Shown here one piece after another: positions 35,666 through 44,253 of a DNA stretch of 64,000 nt. Origin of the DNA: Dictyobacter arantiisoli (GTDB taxonomy: Bacteria > Chloroflexota > Ktedonobacteria > Ktedonobacterales > Ktedonobacteraceae); assembly GCF_008326305.1 (NCBI RefSeq), contig NZ_BIXY01000019.1, forward strand, positions 1 to 64,000, read 5' to 3'. The notes under the pieces are model-generated. The model was not told where the DNA came from and did no database searches. It was given only the letters and a program-made list of their open reading frames with translations. Made by a program: the position numbers and the translations under genes. Each line of letters begins with the position of its first letter. Position 1 is the first letter of the stretch.

Positions 35666-36127
35666 TTAGCTTTCTAACAGTCCCTGGCGTCTCTTCTCGA
35701 CCAGTTTTGCCCAGGCCATCATTTCTAACATAGACAGAGGTAAGGCAAATGTATAGGATTTATCGTGATCAGGCTTGCTGCTGAGCTCAAATTCCAAACG
35801 GCGCACATCCATCGTATTCATTCTGGTACCAGATAAGAACTGTTCAGCCGTGACGGAACTGGAAATAGTGCCTTCATTCTGACGTGCCAGCATATCTTCC
35901 ATCTCGGCCTCGGAAGAAGCAAAAAAGACGCGAATTAATTCTTTGGGGATATAACTATAAGCGCGCAATAATGTCAATAAAGCATGTGGAGAGGTCAACA
36001 GAGTTGAGCGCCATTTCCACACCATATCTTCTGCCACAGCCTGACAATGACTGTGAACCAGTTCTGTCAATTCTCTATTTTCAGTGGACGTTTGCTCTAC
36101 ATAAAAAGCAACACGATAATACATCAT
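35666..36127 (-). CDS. hypothetical protein, 153 residues
   Basis: A soluble protein that begins MMYYRVAFYVEQ and is mostly helical, with LLRAYSYIPKELIRVFFASSE, then a basic C-terminal part (AWAKLVEKRRQG). No transmembrane segment, signal or known motif was seen. The start at 36127 is preceded by GAGAGGTAGAG. A longer frame reaches 36175 but has no ribosome binding site. It lies upstream of and divergent from the tRNA-Ala pair. Function is unknown. Confidence 0.6.
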   Translation of the reverse strand: MMYYRVAFYVEQTSTENRELTELVHSHCQAVAEDMVWKWRSTLLTSPHALLTLLRAYSYIPKELIRVFFASSEAEMEDMLARQNEGTISSSVTAEQFLSGTRMNTMDVRRLEFELSSKPDHDKSYTFALPLSMLEMMAWAKLVEKRRQGLLES

Positions 36128-36346
36128 AGAATCTCTACCTCTCAACATATAACCCCTCCGCCAGATACAGGGCAATCAAAAAATTCTCAATGGCGGTTGT
36201 GTTCACTAACACTATACGCAATATGGTTCCCTTTTTCGAGAGTTTATGTAACCTTTTGGGCCCTTATTTTAGAGCTTGTTAGCTATTTGTGAGAAAGTGA
36301 ACAAGATGAAATTTGCCCGATCCCAGAAAATTGATCGTGAAAGGGG

Positions 36347-36375
36347 TTTACAATCAATGCACAGTGTGCTATTAT
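36347..36375 (+). promoter_or_regulatory. promoter of tRNA-Ala(CGC)
   Basis: TTTACA, 17 bases, TATTAT, with the mature tRNA starting 12 bases after the -10 box. Confidence 0.75.
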
Positions 36376-36386
36376 CAATCTCGCAC

Positions 36387-36459
36387 GGGGACGTGGCTCA
36401 GTTGGTAGAGCGCGACAATCGCACTGTCGAGGTCAGGGGTTCGATTCCCCTCGTCTCCA
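36387..36459 (+). tRNA. tRNA-Ala (anticodon CGC)
   Basis: 73 bases fold as GGGGACG/CGTCTCC acceptor, D stem GCTC/GAGC, anticodon stem CGACA/TGTCG with loop ATCGCAC, and T stem AGGGG/CCCCT with TTCGATT. Acceptor pair 3-70 is G-T, the alanine identity element. The anticodon CGC reads GCG. CCA is not encoded (CTT follows the discriminator A). Confidence 0.95.
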
Positions 36460-36505
36460 CTTGATCGCACCAGCATAGAAAGTGTGTTTCTATGCCATGC
36501 GCATC

Positions 36506-36534
36506 TTGCCTATCGCATACACATATGTTATACT
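36506..36534 (+). promoter_or_regulatory. promoter of the leuS T-box leader
   Basis: TTGCCT, 17 bases, TATACT, placed about 47 bases after tRNA-Ala(CGC) and just before Stem I. Confidence 0.75.
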
Positions 36535-36540
36535 TTAAGT

Positions 36541-36900
36541 AACATTCAGAAGCGACGAGCAGGAGTAGTAGGTCGCCCTTGCAACAGAGAGCAGCCGGTT
36601 GGTGCGAGACTGCATAAGATAGACTGAACTCGCCTGTGAGCAATAAGCATGAAAAAAGAATGTCCTTCATTCTGAAATAATGCTTTTCGGGACGCCCGTT
36701 ATCGCGTAAACTAAGAGTAGATCTTGGTTTGGTAGCATACCAGAACAATTTGGGCTTGTAGCGCAGCTGGTAGAGCGCCTCCATGGCATGGAGGAGGTCA
36801 GGAGTTCGAGTCTCCTCAGGTCCACCAATGCCACCATTGATCGAAAATCAGGGTGGTACCACGGAAAAACCTTTCGTCCCTTGCGGATGAAAGGTTTTTT
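36541..36900 (+). ncRNA. T-box leader of leuS, containing a tRNA gene
   Basis: Stem I (about 36550-36642) has AGTAGTA, the distal AGAGAG with GGTTGGTG, and the specifier region GAACTCG before CCTG, giving the leucine codon CTC (36629-36631). A hairpin AAGCA...TGCTT around AGAATG/CATTCT follows (36647-36685). The conserved T-box AGGGTGGTACCACGG is at 36850-36864, and the terminator ACCTTTCGTCC/GGATGAAAGGT with six T at about 36869-36900. Between the hairpin and the T-box lies a complete tRNA-Ala(GGC), giving a linker of over 200 bases against about 80 in the serS leader. Confidence 0.9.
36752..36827 (+). tRNA. tRNA-Ala (anticodon GGC) inside the leuS T-box leader
   Basis: 76 bases including CCA: acceptor GGGCTTG/CAGGTCC with the G3-T70 alanine identity pair, D stem GCGC/GAGC with one mismatch, anticodon stem CCTCC/GGAGG with loop ATGGCAT, T stem AGGAG/CTCCT with TTCGAGT, and encoded CCA. 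All usual conserved bases (T8, A14, GG, T33, TTC, A58) are present. It starts 110 bases after Stem I and ends 22 bases before the T-box. No strong promoter of its own was seen; a weak candidate is TTTTCG-17-TAAACT at about 36684-36711. Confidence 0.95.
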
Positions 36901-36941
36901 ATTGTTGAGAACATATTACAAGTCACAATGGGGGAGGCCCA

Positions 36942-39416
36942 ATGATTACACGCACCAAATATGATCCCAAAGAAGTTGAGCCAAAATGGCAATCACAATG
37001 GGATGCAGATCAGATCTATCATGCATCCGATAATTCATCCAAACCCAATTTTTATAATCTGGTCATGTTCCCTTATCCTTCCGGGGATCTCCATATGGGC
37101 CACTGGTATAACTATTCTCCTTTCGACGCTTATGGCCGTTTCAAACGTATGCAGGGCTATAATGTGATGCAACCCATTGGCTTTGATGCCTTTGGCCTGC
37201 CTGCGGAAAATGCCGCCATCAAACGCGGTATCCAGGCTCGTACCTGGACTCTGTCTAACATTGACAATATGCGCAAGCAATTACGGGCAATGGGCGCTCA
37301 ATGGGATTGGCAGCGCGAAGTTGTGACCTGCCAGCCAGAGTACTACAAATGGACACAGTGGCTGTTCTTACAATTCTATAAACAGGGGCTGGCCTATCGG
37401 ACCAAGGCTCCTGCGAACTGGTGCTCCAGTTGTAATACCACCCTGGCAAACGAGCAAGTGCTGGCAGATAACACCTGTGAACGTTGCGGCAGCGTGGTGA
37501 TCCGCAAAGAGATTGATCAATGGCTACTGAAAATTTCTTCCTATGCTGAGCGCCTGCTGGACTTCGCGGAGGTTGAAGATTGGCCCGAAAAGACCATCAC
37601 GATGCAACGCAACTGGATCGGTCGGAGCGAAGGTGCTGAGATTCGCTTTAAAGCCGAGATAGCTGGTCAGCAAGAGGAGATTCCGGTCTTTACAACACGT
37701 CCTGATACGATCTATGGCGCGACATTCTTTGTGCTGGCCCCTGAACATCCCTGGGTGGAGAAGATTACCACGCCAGAGCAACAGGCTGAAGTTGAGGCCT
37801 ATGTTGGACAAGCCCGTCGCATGACTGAGATCGAACGGATGAGTTCAGAGAAAGAGAAATCAGGCGTCTTCACGGGAGGCTATGTCACCAATCCTGTCAG
37901 CGGCGAAAAAACACCTGTCTGGATTGCCGATTATGTTCTGATGAGCTATGGCGCAGGTGCGATTATGGGTGTACCGGCACATGATCAGCGCGACTTTGAG
38001 TTCGCCCGTAAATTCAGCATTACGATCCGCGAAGTGATTCGCGCTAGCGATGAGGAACCGAGCGATCCCACCACCTGGACTGAGGCCAGAGAGGCCCTGG
38101 GGGAACTGGTCAATTCTGGTCCTTTCAATGGGACACCTGCTGCAGAAGCAAAGGCACGTGTGATTGACTATATCGAAGAAAAAGGGATCGGCACCCGGAA
38201 GATCAATTATCGCCTGCGCGACTGGCTGATCAGTCGGCAGCGCTATTGGGGCGCACCCATTCCAATCGTCTATTGTCCAGAGCATGGCACGGTCCCCGTA
38301 CCAGAGGATCAACTACCGGTCTGGCTGCCAGAGAACGTGCAATTCAAGGCTACAGGCGAATCTCCACTGCGTTATGAACCAGATTTCGTGAACACGACCT
38401 GTCCCGTTTGTGGTGGTCCAGCAACCCGTGAGGCCGATACCATGGATACGTTTATCGACTCGTCCTGGTATTATCTGCGCTATGCAGATCCTCACAATAG
38501 CGAGGTGCCCTGGAGTCCTGAAAAGATGCAGCAATGGCTGCCTGTCAATCAATATGTCGGTGGCATCGAGCACGCGATCCTGCATCTGCTGTATGCACGC
38601 TTCTTCATCAAGGCCTTACACGACATGGGACATATCACCTTTGACGAACCATTCAAGCGCCTGTTCCATCAGGGTATGGTATTGGGTGCCGATGGTCAGA
38701 AGATGTCGAAGTCACGCGGTAATGTCGAGGCTCCTGACAAATATGTCGAGAAATATGGAACCGACACAGTACGCTGCTATATGATGTTCATCGGTCCATT
38801 TGATGCGGGTGGTTCCTTCCGTGCCGAAAACCTGGAGGGCATCTGGCGCTTCCTGAATCGCGTCTGGAGTCTGATAGGTGAGAGCTGGATTGATCATCCC
38901 AATACGGTTGAGACAAAGGATAGTCAGGCTATTGAACGTCTGCGCCATAAAACAATCAAACGTGTTACGGAAGATCTGAAGCATTTCCACTTCAATACCG
39001 CACTGGCTGGACTGATGGAATTCAATAATGCCCTGATCAAGCAACAGCACAATCCAGTGGCCCAGAGCGCTACGTATCAAAAAGCGCTACAGACCCTGCT
39101 GCAACTGCTGGCTCCATTCGCGCCACATATCACAGAAGAACTGTGGCAGCAGAGCAATCATAAAAACAGTATTCATACCTCCGAGTGGCCCGTCTATGAA
39201 GAGGAACTGACCAAAGATGAAGCGTTTACACTGGTTATTCAATTGAATGGTAAGGTCAGAGAGCGCATTGAAGTCGCCGCTGATATCAGTGAAGAAGAAG
39301 TGCGTACACTGGCTCTGAACAATCCACGTGTGCAATCATTTATTGGGACAGCAAAAATACTCAAAGTCATTTATGTACCAGGCAAACTGGTCAACATCGT
39401 GGTCCGCCCTGCTTAA
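36942..39416 (+). CDS. leuS: leucyl-tRNA synthetase
   Basis: Charges tRNA-Leu with leucine. The 824-residue class I enzyme has HMGH (HIGH motif) near residue 51, a zinc-ribbon-like CxxC stretch in the insertion (CSSC...CERC near 165-187), the CP1 editing domain with TTRPDTIYG and GVPAHDQRD, and KMSKS near residue 587. The strong GGGGGAGG ribosome binding site starts eleven bases before the ATG. Expression is probably set by the T-box leader. The preceding spacer has no other gene. Confidence 0.97.
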   Translation: MITRTKYDPKEVEPKWQSQWDADQIYHASDNSSKPNFYNLVMFPYPSGDLHMGHWYNYSPFDAYGRFKRMQGYNVMQPIGFDAFGLPAENAAIKRGIQARTWTLSNIDNMRKQLRAMGAQWDWQREVVTCQPEYYKWTQWLFLQFYKQGLAYRTKAPANWCSSCNTTLANEQVLADNTCERCGSVVIRKEIDQWLLKISSYAERLLDFAEVEDWPEKTITMQRNWIGRSEGAEIRFKAEIAGQQEEIPVFTTRPDTIYGATFFVLAPEHPWVEKITTPEQQAEVEAYVGQARRMTEIERMSSEKEKSGVFTGGYVTNPVSGEKTPVWIADYVLMSYGAGAIMGVPAHDQRDFEFARKFSITIREVIRASDEEPSDPTTWTEAREALGELVNSGPFNGTPAAEAKARVIDYIEEKGIGTRKINYRLRDWLISRQRYWGAPIPIVYCPEHGTVPVPEDQLPVWLPENVQFKATGESPLRYEPDFVNTTCPVCGGPATREADTMDTFIDSSWYYLRYADPHNSEVPWSPEKMQQWLPVNQYVGGIEHAILHLLYARFFIKALHDMGHITFDEPFKRLFHQGMVLGADGQKMSKSRGNVEAPDKYVEKYGTDTVRCYMMFIGPFDAGGSFRAENLEGIWRFLNRVWSLIGESWIDHPNTVETKDSQAIERLRHKTIKRVTEDLKHFHFNTALAGLMEFNNALIKQQHNPVAQSATYQKALQTLLQLLAPFAPHITEELWQQSNHKNSIHTSEWPVYEEELTKDEAFTLVIQLNGKVRERIEVAADISEEEVRTLALNNPRVQSFIGTAKILKVIYVPGKLVNIVVRPA

Positions 39417-39426
39417 ACAGATAGTC

Positions 39427-39471
39427 AAAAAAGCACACGGATACCTCTTTTGATATTCGTGTGCTTTTTAT
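39427..39471 (+). terminator. terminator of leuS
   Basis: AAAAAGCACACG...CGTGTGCTTTTT ten bases after the stop codon; A and T runs flank the stem. Confidence 0.85.
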
Positions 39472-40036
39472 TTTTGCTTCCATATAAAGTGTTTGAGGGG
39501 AAGAGAGAATCTCCAAACTATCCTTTTATTTCTCTTCGGGGTGCCCCCATTTCACTACATCAAACGTCTATAGAAGGTAAGATGGAAAGTACTCAAAATT
39601 GCCCCTGCATTCTAAAAATATAGACCCAGATAAACGTGTTAATAAGGGAAGAAACTTTTTTCCGGGAAGGGTGTGGAACCTTTCTTGAACGTCAAACGTA
39701 TATAGGGCAGATAGTTCATCTACACTGGCTCAGCAATACAGAGGCAGAATAGATGAGAAGAGACCTACAAATGTGAGCTATTTCACACTGAAACTGTCGC
39801 ATAGTAGATAGCTACTGCGTCCTCTTTCCGCTTATACTTAGCAAAGTGGGAATAAAGTGGTAGGGAAACTGCGCATCGGATGGTACAAAACAGAAACAGA
39901 TATTTGAAAAAGGACTACTTCCCACGTTTACTGTATCAGGGTTCATTTCTCTGGACAGGAGACGGGTACATTTATAAAAAGCGGGAACCATGCAGCGGTG
40001 AAATGCCTGTTAAAGGCATTGGTGGAAGGAACAATT
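39472..40036. other. 565-base spacer
   Basis: No convincing gene. It contains two related blocks, CAAACGTCTATAG (39561-39573) and CAAACGTATATAG (39693-39705). The second has a matching -35 element (see the ECF promoter). Confidence 0.5.
39675..39702 (+). promoter_or_regulatory. candidate ECF-sigma promoter
   Basis: GGAACC, 16 bases, CGTATA. This fits the GGAAC/CGT pattern of extracytoplasmic-function sigma factors. An ECF sigma gene is at 50474-51097. It would drive the small gene at 40037. Confidence 0.4.
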
Positions 40037-40249
40037 ATGAATACACAGCCTCTAGAAATGGTAAAAAACCCAGGCACTACTGAATCTGAAACAGATATGC
40101 TGACTCTGACTGGCTTCAATCAGGATGAGATTATTTCGCTTCTCTGGCTTCGACAGTGGTATCAACATGGGGGCAGTGACCGGGTAGAAGTGCTACGGCA
40201 TTTTGAATTTCTGAAACTGCTTGTAGTAAACGGTAAAGTCGATCTTTAA
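40037..40249 (+). CDS. small conserved-looking protein, 70 residues
   Basis: An acidic N-terminal half is followed by an amphipathic helix (DEIISLLWLRQWYQHGGSDR) and a hydrophobic end (EFLKLLVVNGKVDL). The start codon at 40037 is preceded by GGAAGGA, and the gene ends in a clear terminator. The pattern LWLRQWYQ.GGSDR looks like that of a small family restricted to Ktedonobacteria, though that is from memory. No function is known. Confidence 0.6.
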   Translation: MNTQPLEMVKNPGTTESETDMLTLTGFNQDEIISLLWLRQWYQHGGSDRVEVLRHFEFLKLLVVNGKVDL

Positions 40250-40299
40250 TTTTGTGGGACGCCATATTTATACACAATCCTCTTATTTAGAACCCTGAG

Positions 40300-40335
40300 G
40301 CCCGCTACTTGTTAGAAGTAGCGGGCTTCTTTTTT
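40300..40335 (+). terminator. terminator of the 70-residue gene
   Basis: GCCCGCTACTT-gttag-AAGTAGCGGGC followed by TTCTTTTTT. It also reaches the end of the convergent crtB gene. Confidence 0.9.
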
Positions 40336-41299
40336 AGGCCTGGTAATGGGAAGGGGCAACTTTCTGGCGAAGCACATCGTGTGAGCCTTTATTGTAGAGA
40401 TCAAGCTGCTGCATAAACCAGTGTGTTGAAGCGGTTACAAGCTTTGTCTGCAGAGGAACGCTAGCACGCATAGTAAAAACATCAAAATTATTCGCACGAA
40501 TACGCAGCAAGATATGTCGATAGAGCGTCCCACTGAGGCGTACAGCCAACTGACAATCAGCATTGAGCATCTCTATACCAGGCACGGCCGCATCATAATA
40601 CTCCTCGGCACGCTGCATCTGAAACTGGATGAGATTCTGAAAAGAAGCGTTAATCACACCTGCCATTAAATCACTTTCGCGATAGTCGAAGCGCTCCAAC
40701 TCATCCAGAGGGAGATAAATGCGTCCATTGCGCGCATCCTCGCCAACATCACGCAAAATGTTTGTCAACTGGAGTGCAATCCCCAGCTCGACGGCATAGT
40801 TCAGGGCACGCTCATCAGTATAGCCAAAGATCGAGGTAGATAAAAGACCTACCGTGCCTGCGACGCGATAACAATAGAGTCGTAGATCATCGAAGGTGCG
40901 ATAGCGCGTCTGCGCCAGATCCATCTCGACCCCCTCCAGTAATTCAAGCACAGGCTTGAGTGGAACAGTATAATGCTGGAGCACATGTTCCCAGGCGCGT
41001 AAAATAGGATCATCGTTAGCAATCCCTTGCTCATACAAATGTATCAGAGCCATGCGCCATTCATCAATGACCCTGACAGGAGAATGTGATCCTTGCAGAT
41101 GCCCGATGCGGGGAACATTCCCCTCTGTCGCTTCATCAACAACATCATCAACCTTCCGACAGAATGCATAAATGGCCCAGATCGCCTGTCTCTTCGCAGG
41201 CGGCATAAAAACAGAGCCCCAATAAAAGGTCTTAGATGCTCGTTGCGTCACCTGACGACAGTGTTCATAGGCATCGCTCACCTGCTGTGCCTGACGCAT
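40334..41299 (-). CDS. crtB: phytoene/squalene synthase
   Basis: Condenses two prenyl diphosphates (GGPP to phytoene or FPP to squalene) at the membrane. The 321-residue protein has the two aspartate-rich motifs DDVVDE (51-56) and DVGEDARNGRIYLP (184 on), with the RxG-type YRVAGTVG between them. The ATG at 41299 is preceded by AGGAGA; the longer frame to 41326 has no ribosome binding site. The crtI-like gene of the window lies 32 kb away, so carotenoid genes are not clustered here. Confidence 0.92.
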   Translation of the reverse strand: MRQAQQVSDAYEHCRQVTQRASKTFYWGSVFMPPAKRQAIWAIYAFCRKVDDVVDEATEGNVPRIGHLQGSHSPVRVIDEWRMALIHLYEQGIANDDPILRAWEHVLQHYTVPLKPVLELLEGVEMDLAQTRYRTFDDLRLYCYRVAGTVGLLSTSIFGYTDERALNYAVELGIALQLTNILRDVGEDARNGRIYLPLDELERFDYRESDLMAGVINASFQNLIQFQMQRAEEYYDAAVPGIEMLNADCQLAVRLSGTLYRHILLRIRANNFDVFTMRASVPLQTKLVTASTHWFMQQLDLYNKGSHDVLRQKVAPSHYQA

Positions 41300-41690
41300 C
41301 ACATATCTCCTATTCATTGTTAGCAACCAGTACTTTCCTGCACCTGACGGTGCTAAAGCTCCAGGTTACTCATAGTGTACTGGATCATTGTGCTTAAAAT
41401 CCTGAAAAGTGCATCTAAAAAGTAAAACGCAGCAATTGCGCACGCGATTGACCCATGGAACAACCTTTTTTAATCTCAACATGAATGCTTACCTGTGCAT
41501 TCAACATATTCGATAAAATAGATGCAAGTTTATGATAGAAATGGGTAACATGTGGCTAAACCACAACAAGAATGACGCATCAAACCTAAGCACTACGATT
41601 TGCGTACATATACTAGAACAATAAATGATCTGCAGACCGTTCAGGCGGTCATTGAAGTATAAAAAATCAACTAATCAGATAAGGATTTCA
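41300..41690. other. divergent spacer
   Basis: 390 bases between two divergent genes, AT-rich. No gene or recognisable operator was found. Confidence 0.4.
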
Positions 41691-42878
41691 ATGCGTATCA
41701 TTCTTTACCTTGGCAAAGGTGGTGTAGGCAAAACCACCGTTTCTGCCGCAACCGCTGTCCGCTCTGCATTGCAGGGGAAACGGACACTTGTTGTAAGTAC
41801 AGATCTAGCCCATAGCCTGGCAGATTGCTTACAAGTAAATCTAACGTCAGAACCCAAAGAGCTAGCCTCTAATCTCTGGGCCCAGGAAGTCAATGTACTG
41901 GATGAAATGCGACAGGGCTGGGGAAAACTGCAAGAATCAATGACCAAAACGCTCAAAAAACAGGGCATTAACGCCGTTCTGGCGGATGAGCTAGCCATGA
42001 TTCCCGGCATGGATGAGATTGTAAGCCTGATCAACATTTATCGCAATGCACGCGATGGAAACTTTGATGTGGTAGTGATTGATGCAGCGCCAACCGGTGA
42101 AACGGTGCGCCTCCTCAGCATGCCAGATACATTTCAGTGGTATGTAGGACGCCTGATGGGCTTGCAGGGGGCAGGTTTTAATCTGGCACGTCCCTTAATC
42201 AAAGCCATGCTACCTGTCTCAACTACGGAGATTATGGATGCGGTAAATGCATTGAGTGAGCGGGTCAAGACGCTACGAGAGGTTCTCAGCGATCCAACTG
42301 TCAGTTCATATCGTCCAGTCGTCAATCCAGAACGCATGGTCATCAAAGAGGCCCTGCGTGCAGAGACCTATCTGGCATTATTCGGCTATCCTATCGATGC
42401 AGTTGTCTGCAACCGTGTAATCCAACCGGGAGACTATCAGGACGCATTTATGCAGGATCTCTATCGTACGCAAGAGAAGCTACGGCAGAGCATCCACACT
42501 ACATTCGCGCCCTTGCCAGTCTGGGAAGCCCCTTATCGGTCACGAGAGATTCTGGGTATCGAAGCGCTGGGAAAACTTGCCGACACCATTTTCGGCGACA
42601 CCGATCCCACACAAGTTTTCCACAAGGGGCAAGTACAAGAAATTGTACGCGAAGGAGACAGCTATATCCTGCGCCTCCCGCTCCCTCATGTAGAAATGAA
42701 TAAAGTCGTCATGAGCAAAAAAGGTGATGAGATGGTGGTGGAAATTGGCAATTTCAAACGCGAAATCTCGCTTCCCAATGTGCTCATCAATCAAGAAGCA
42801 ACCGTCGCACGTTTCGTAAATAAAGCCCTGGAAATCCATTTCAGCGCCCCATCCAAGCGCAACAACAAATCAGCCTGA
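41691..42878 (+). CDS. ArsA/Get3-type ATPase with C-terminal HSP20-like domain
   Basis: A 395-residue soluble ATPase with the deviant P-loop GKGGVGKTT (8-16), the switch STDLAHSLAD near 41 and VVIDAAPTGET near 126. The last ~75 residues (YILRLPLPHVEMNKV to ISLPNVLI) match the ArsA_HSP20 beta domain often appended to these ATPases. In such bacterial proteins the substrate is usually unknown. No arsenic resistance genes (arsB, arsC, arsR) are adjacent, so resistance is not implied. The ATG follows AAGGA. Confidence 0.88.
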   Translation: MRIILYLGKGGVGKTTVSAATAVRSALQGKRTLVVSTDLAHSLADCLQVNLTSEPKELASNLWAQEVNVLDEMRQGWGKLQESMTKTLKKQGINAVLADELAMIPGMDEIVSLINIYRNARDGNFDVVVIDAAPTGETVRLLSMPDTFQWYVGRLMGLQGAGFNLARPLIKAMLPVSTTEIMDAVNALSERVKTLREVLSDPTVSSYRPVVNPERMVIKEALRAETYLALFGYPIDAVVCNRVIQPGDYQDAFMQDLYRTQEKLRQSIHTTFAPLPVWEAPYRSREILGIEALGKLADTIFGDTDPTQVFHKGQVQEIVREGDSYILRLPLPHVEMNKVVMSKKGDEMVVEIGNFKREISLPNVLINQEATVARFVNKALEIHFSAPSKRNNKSA

Positions 42879-42984
42879 GCACATTACGAAGAAATGAGGG
42901 CAGATTTGAAACCGGGCCATAACTTTGCCCTGCCACCTACCCTCATCTTTTTACTATAAAAGCTCTTTAAAACTATATGAAAGT

Positions 42985-43998
42985 CTACTGAGCACCTGAA
43001 ATGCTTTCAGGAATATGCAGTAAAATGTCCTTCACCTCAGCCTCGTCACTAGCATCAAGAACAGCATCAAAAACATCTTGCAAGACAGTACTATGCATAA
43101 CAGAAACCGTGTGCTCCTGAGCAAGCTCAACCAATGAGGGATAGCGCCGATGAATCTGGCGAATGAGAGAGTCACGTAACGCTTCCCGCTTTCCCTGCTC
43201 AATGCCTCGCTCAATGCCCTGCTCAATGCCTCGCTCGATGCCTCGCTCGATGCCCTGCTCGATGCCCTGCTCGATGCCCTGCTCGATGCCCTGCTTAATC
43301 CCTTGCTTCATTCCCTTTTCGATGCCTTTTGTCATACCTTTTTGTACCATTTCCTGGTAAGCCCAGGATTCTTCAAGAATGTCGTGCATGAGGTTAAACC
43401 TTTCTGCTAGCCAGAACTTGTCTGTGCTTTCTTTAAAGACTAAGGCAGCGATAGCATAAGCAATTGGAAGCAAATCTTGCTTGCCTGTACTATACAAGTC
43501 TGTAATCAGTTCCTCAACCACATCTCGTCGCGCGCTATTGTGGGTGAGTGGCAAGAGTGGAAGCATGCCTTCCAGGCCAGCTTGCTGCAACATTGATGGT
43601 GGAAGTTCCCATAATCGAATATTTTGAAAATGGAAGCTGTGTATCAATTCGCCATTCGGCAATCTCTGCAGATATGGCGACTCGATAATATTACCACCTT
43701 TGACGAGATACAACACAATTGAATAGACAGGAATGCCAGTAGCGCATCCTGTCAGTACATTATATTCCCAGACACGGCGTCCCATATTTGCATCGCGCCG
43801 ACGCTGAAATTCAACGTGCAGAATGATTTTCTCACCCTGCAGATCCACATTATATAAGAGATCGGCATTGACCGTACGTGCCTGTAATTCTTTGTCACGC
43901 TCGCTAATAAAAATTGCTCCTTGCAAGAGCAAAGAGACAAAGGCCTGCGGCTCAGCTTTTACCAGCAGCTTCATAACATCATCCCAATATTTAGGCAT
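42985..43998 (-). CDS. Rpn-family PD-(D/E)XK nuclease-like protein
   Basis: A 337-residue protein of the recombination-promoting nuclease (Rpn/YhgA-like transposase) family. The nuclease core has NADLLY and HVEFQRRRD (E-x-Q in place of E-x-K), both usual in the family. Residues about 230-270 are a run of four-residue repeats (GIEQ/GIER/GMKQ). These genes often multiply in genomes and occur near mobile DNA. Whether this copy is active is unknown. Confidence 0.85.
   Translation of the reverse strand: MPKYWDDVMKLLVKAEPQAFVSLLLQGAIFISERDKELQARTVNADLLYNVDLQGEKIILHVEFQRRRDANMGRRVWEYNVLTGCATGIPVYSIVLYLVKGGNIIESPYLQRLPNGELIHSFHFQNIRLWELPPSMLQQAGLEGMLPLLPLTHNSARRDVVEELITDLYSTGKQDLLPIAYAIAALVFKESTDKFWLAERFNLMHDILEESWAYQEMVQKGMTKGIEKGMKQGIKQGIEQGIEQGIEQGIERGIERGIEQGIERGIEQGKREALRDSLIRQIHRRYPSLVELAQEHTVSVMHSTVLQDVFDAVLDASDEAEVKDILLHIPESISGAQ
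43198..43318. repeat. 12-bp tandem repeat encoding GIEQ/GIER
   Basis: About ten units of 12 bases of the type TGCTCGATGCCC (plus strand) inside the Rpn-like gene. Each adds four residues, so copy number can change without frameshift. Confidence 0.85.
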
Positions 43999-44176
43999 TT
44001 CTCATCCCTTCCCACATGCTCCAGATGATTATGCTGTACTCTACCATCTCGTAGCAGAAAAGTACAGTGACAATTTATTCATTTTAGGGTAACAAATTGG
44101 ACAAGATGAGATATTTGGCAAGACAGACATTTAGCAATTTTGTTATCCAGAACAGCTCAAGTATTATCTCTAGCAC

Positions 44177-44206
44177 TTGACACCTGTTCCAATTACCCTC
44201 TATTAT
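44177..44206 (+). promoter_or_regulatory. promoter of recG
   Basis: TTGACA, 18 bases, TATTAT, with the start codon 48 bases further on. Confidence 0.65.
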
Positions 44207-44253
44207 GAACTCTGACAATTGAACGTTACAGTATCGAGTAAAAAAACGTATTT

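Noticed and set aside
41691-42878. Arsenic resistance operon
   Set aside because: The ATPase is ArsA-like but no arsB, arsC, arsD or arsR lies nearby, and it has the C-terminal HSP20-like domain of orphan homologues.
43198-43318. CRISPR array suspected from the regular 12-base repeats
   Set aside because: The units are contiguous without unique spacers and lie in a coding frame (GIEQ repeats).
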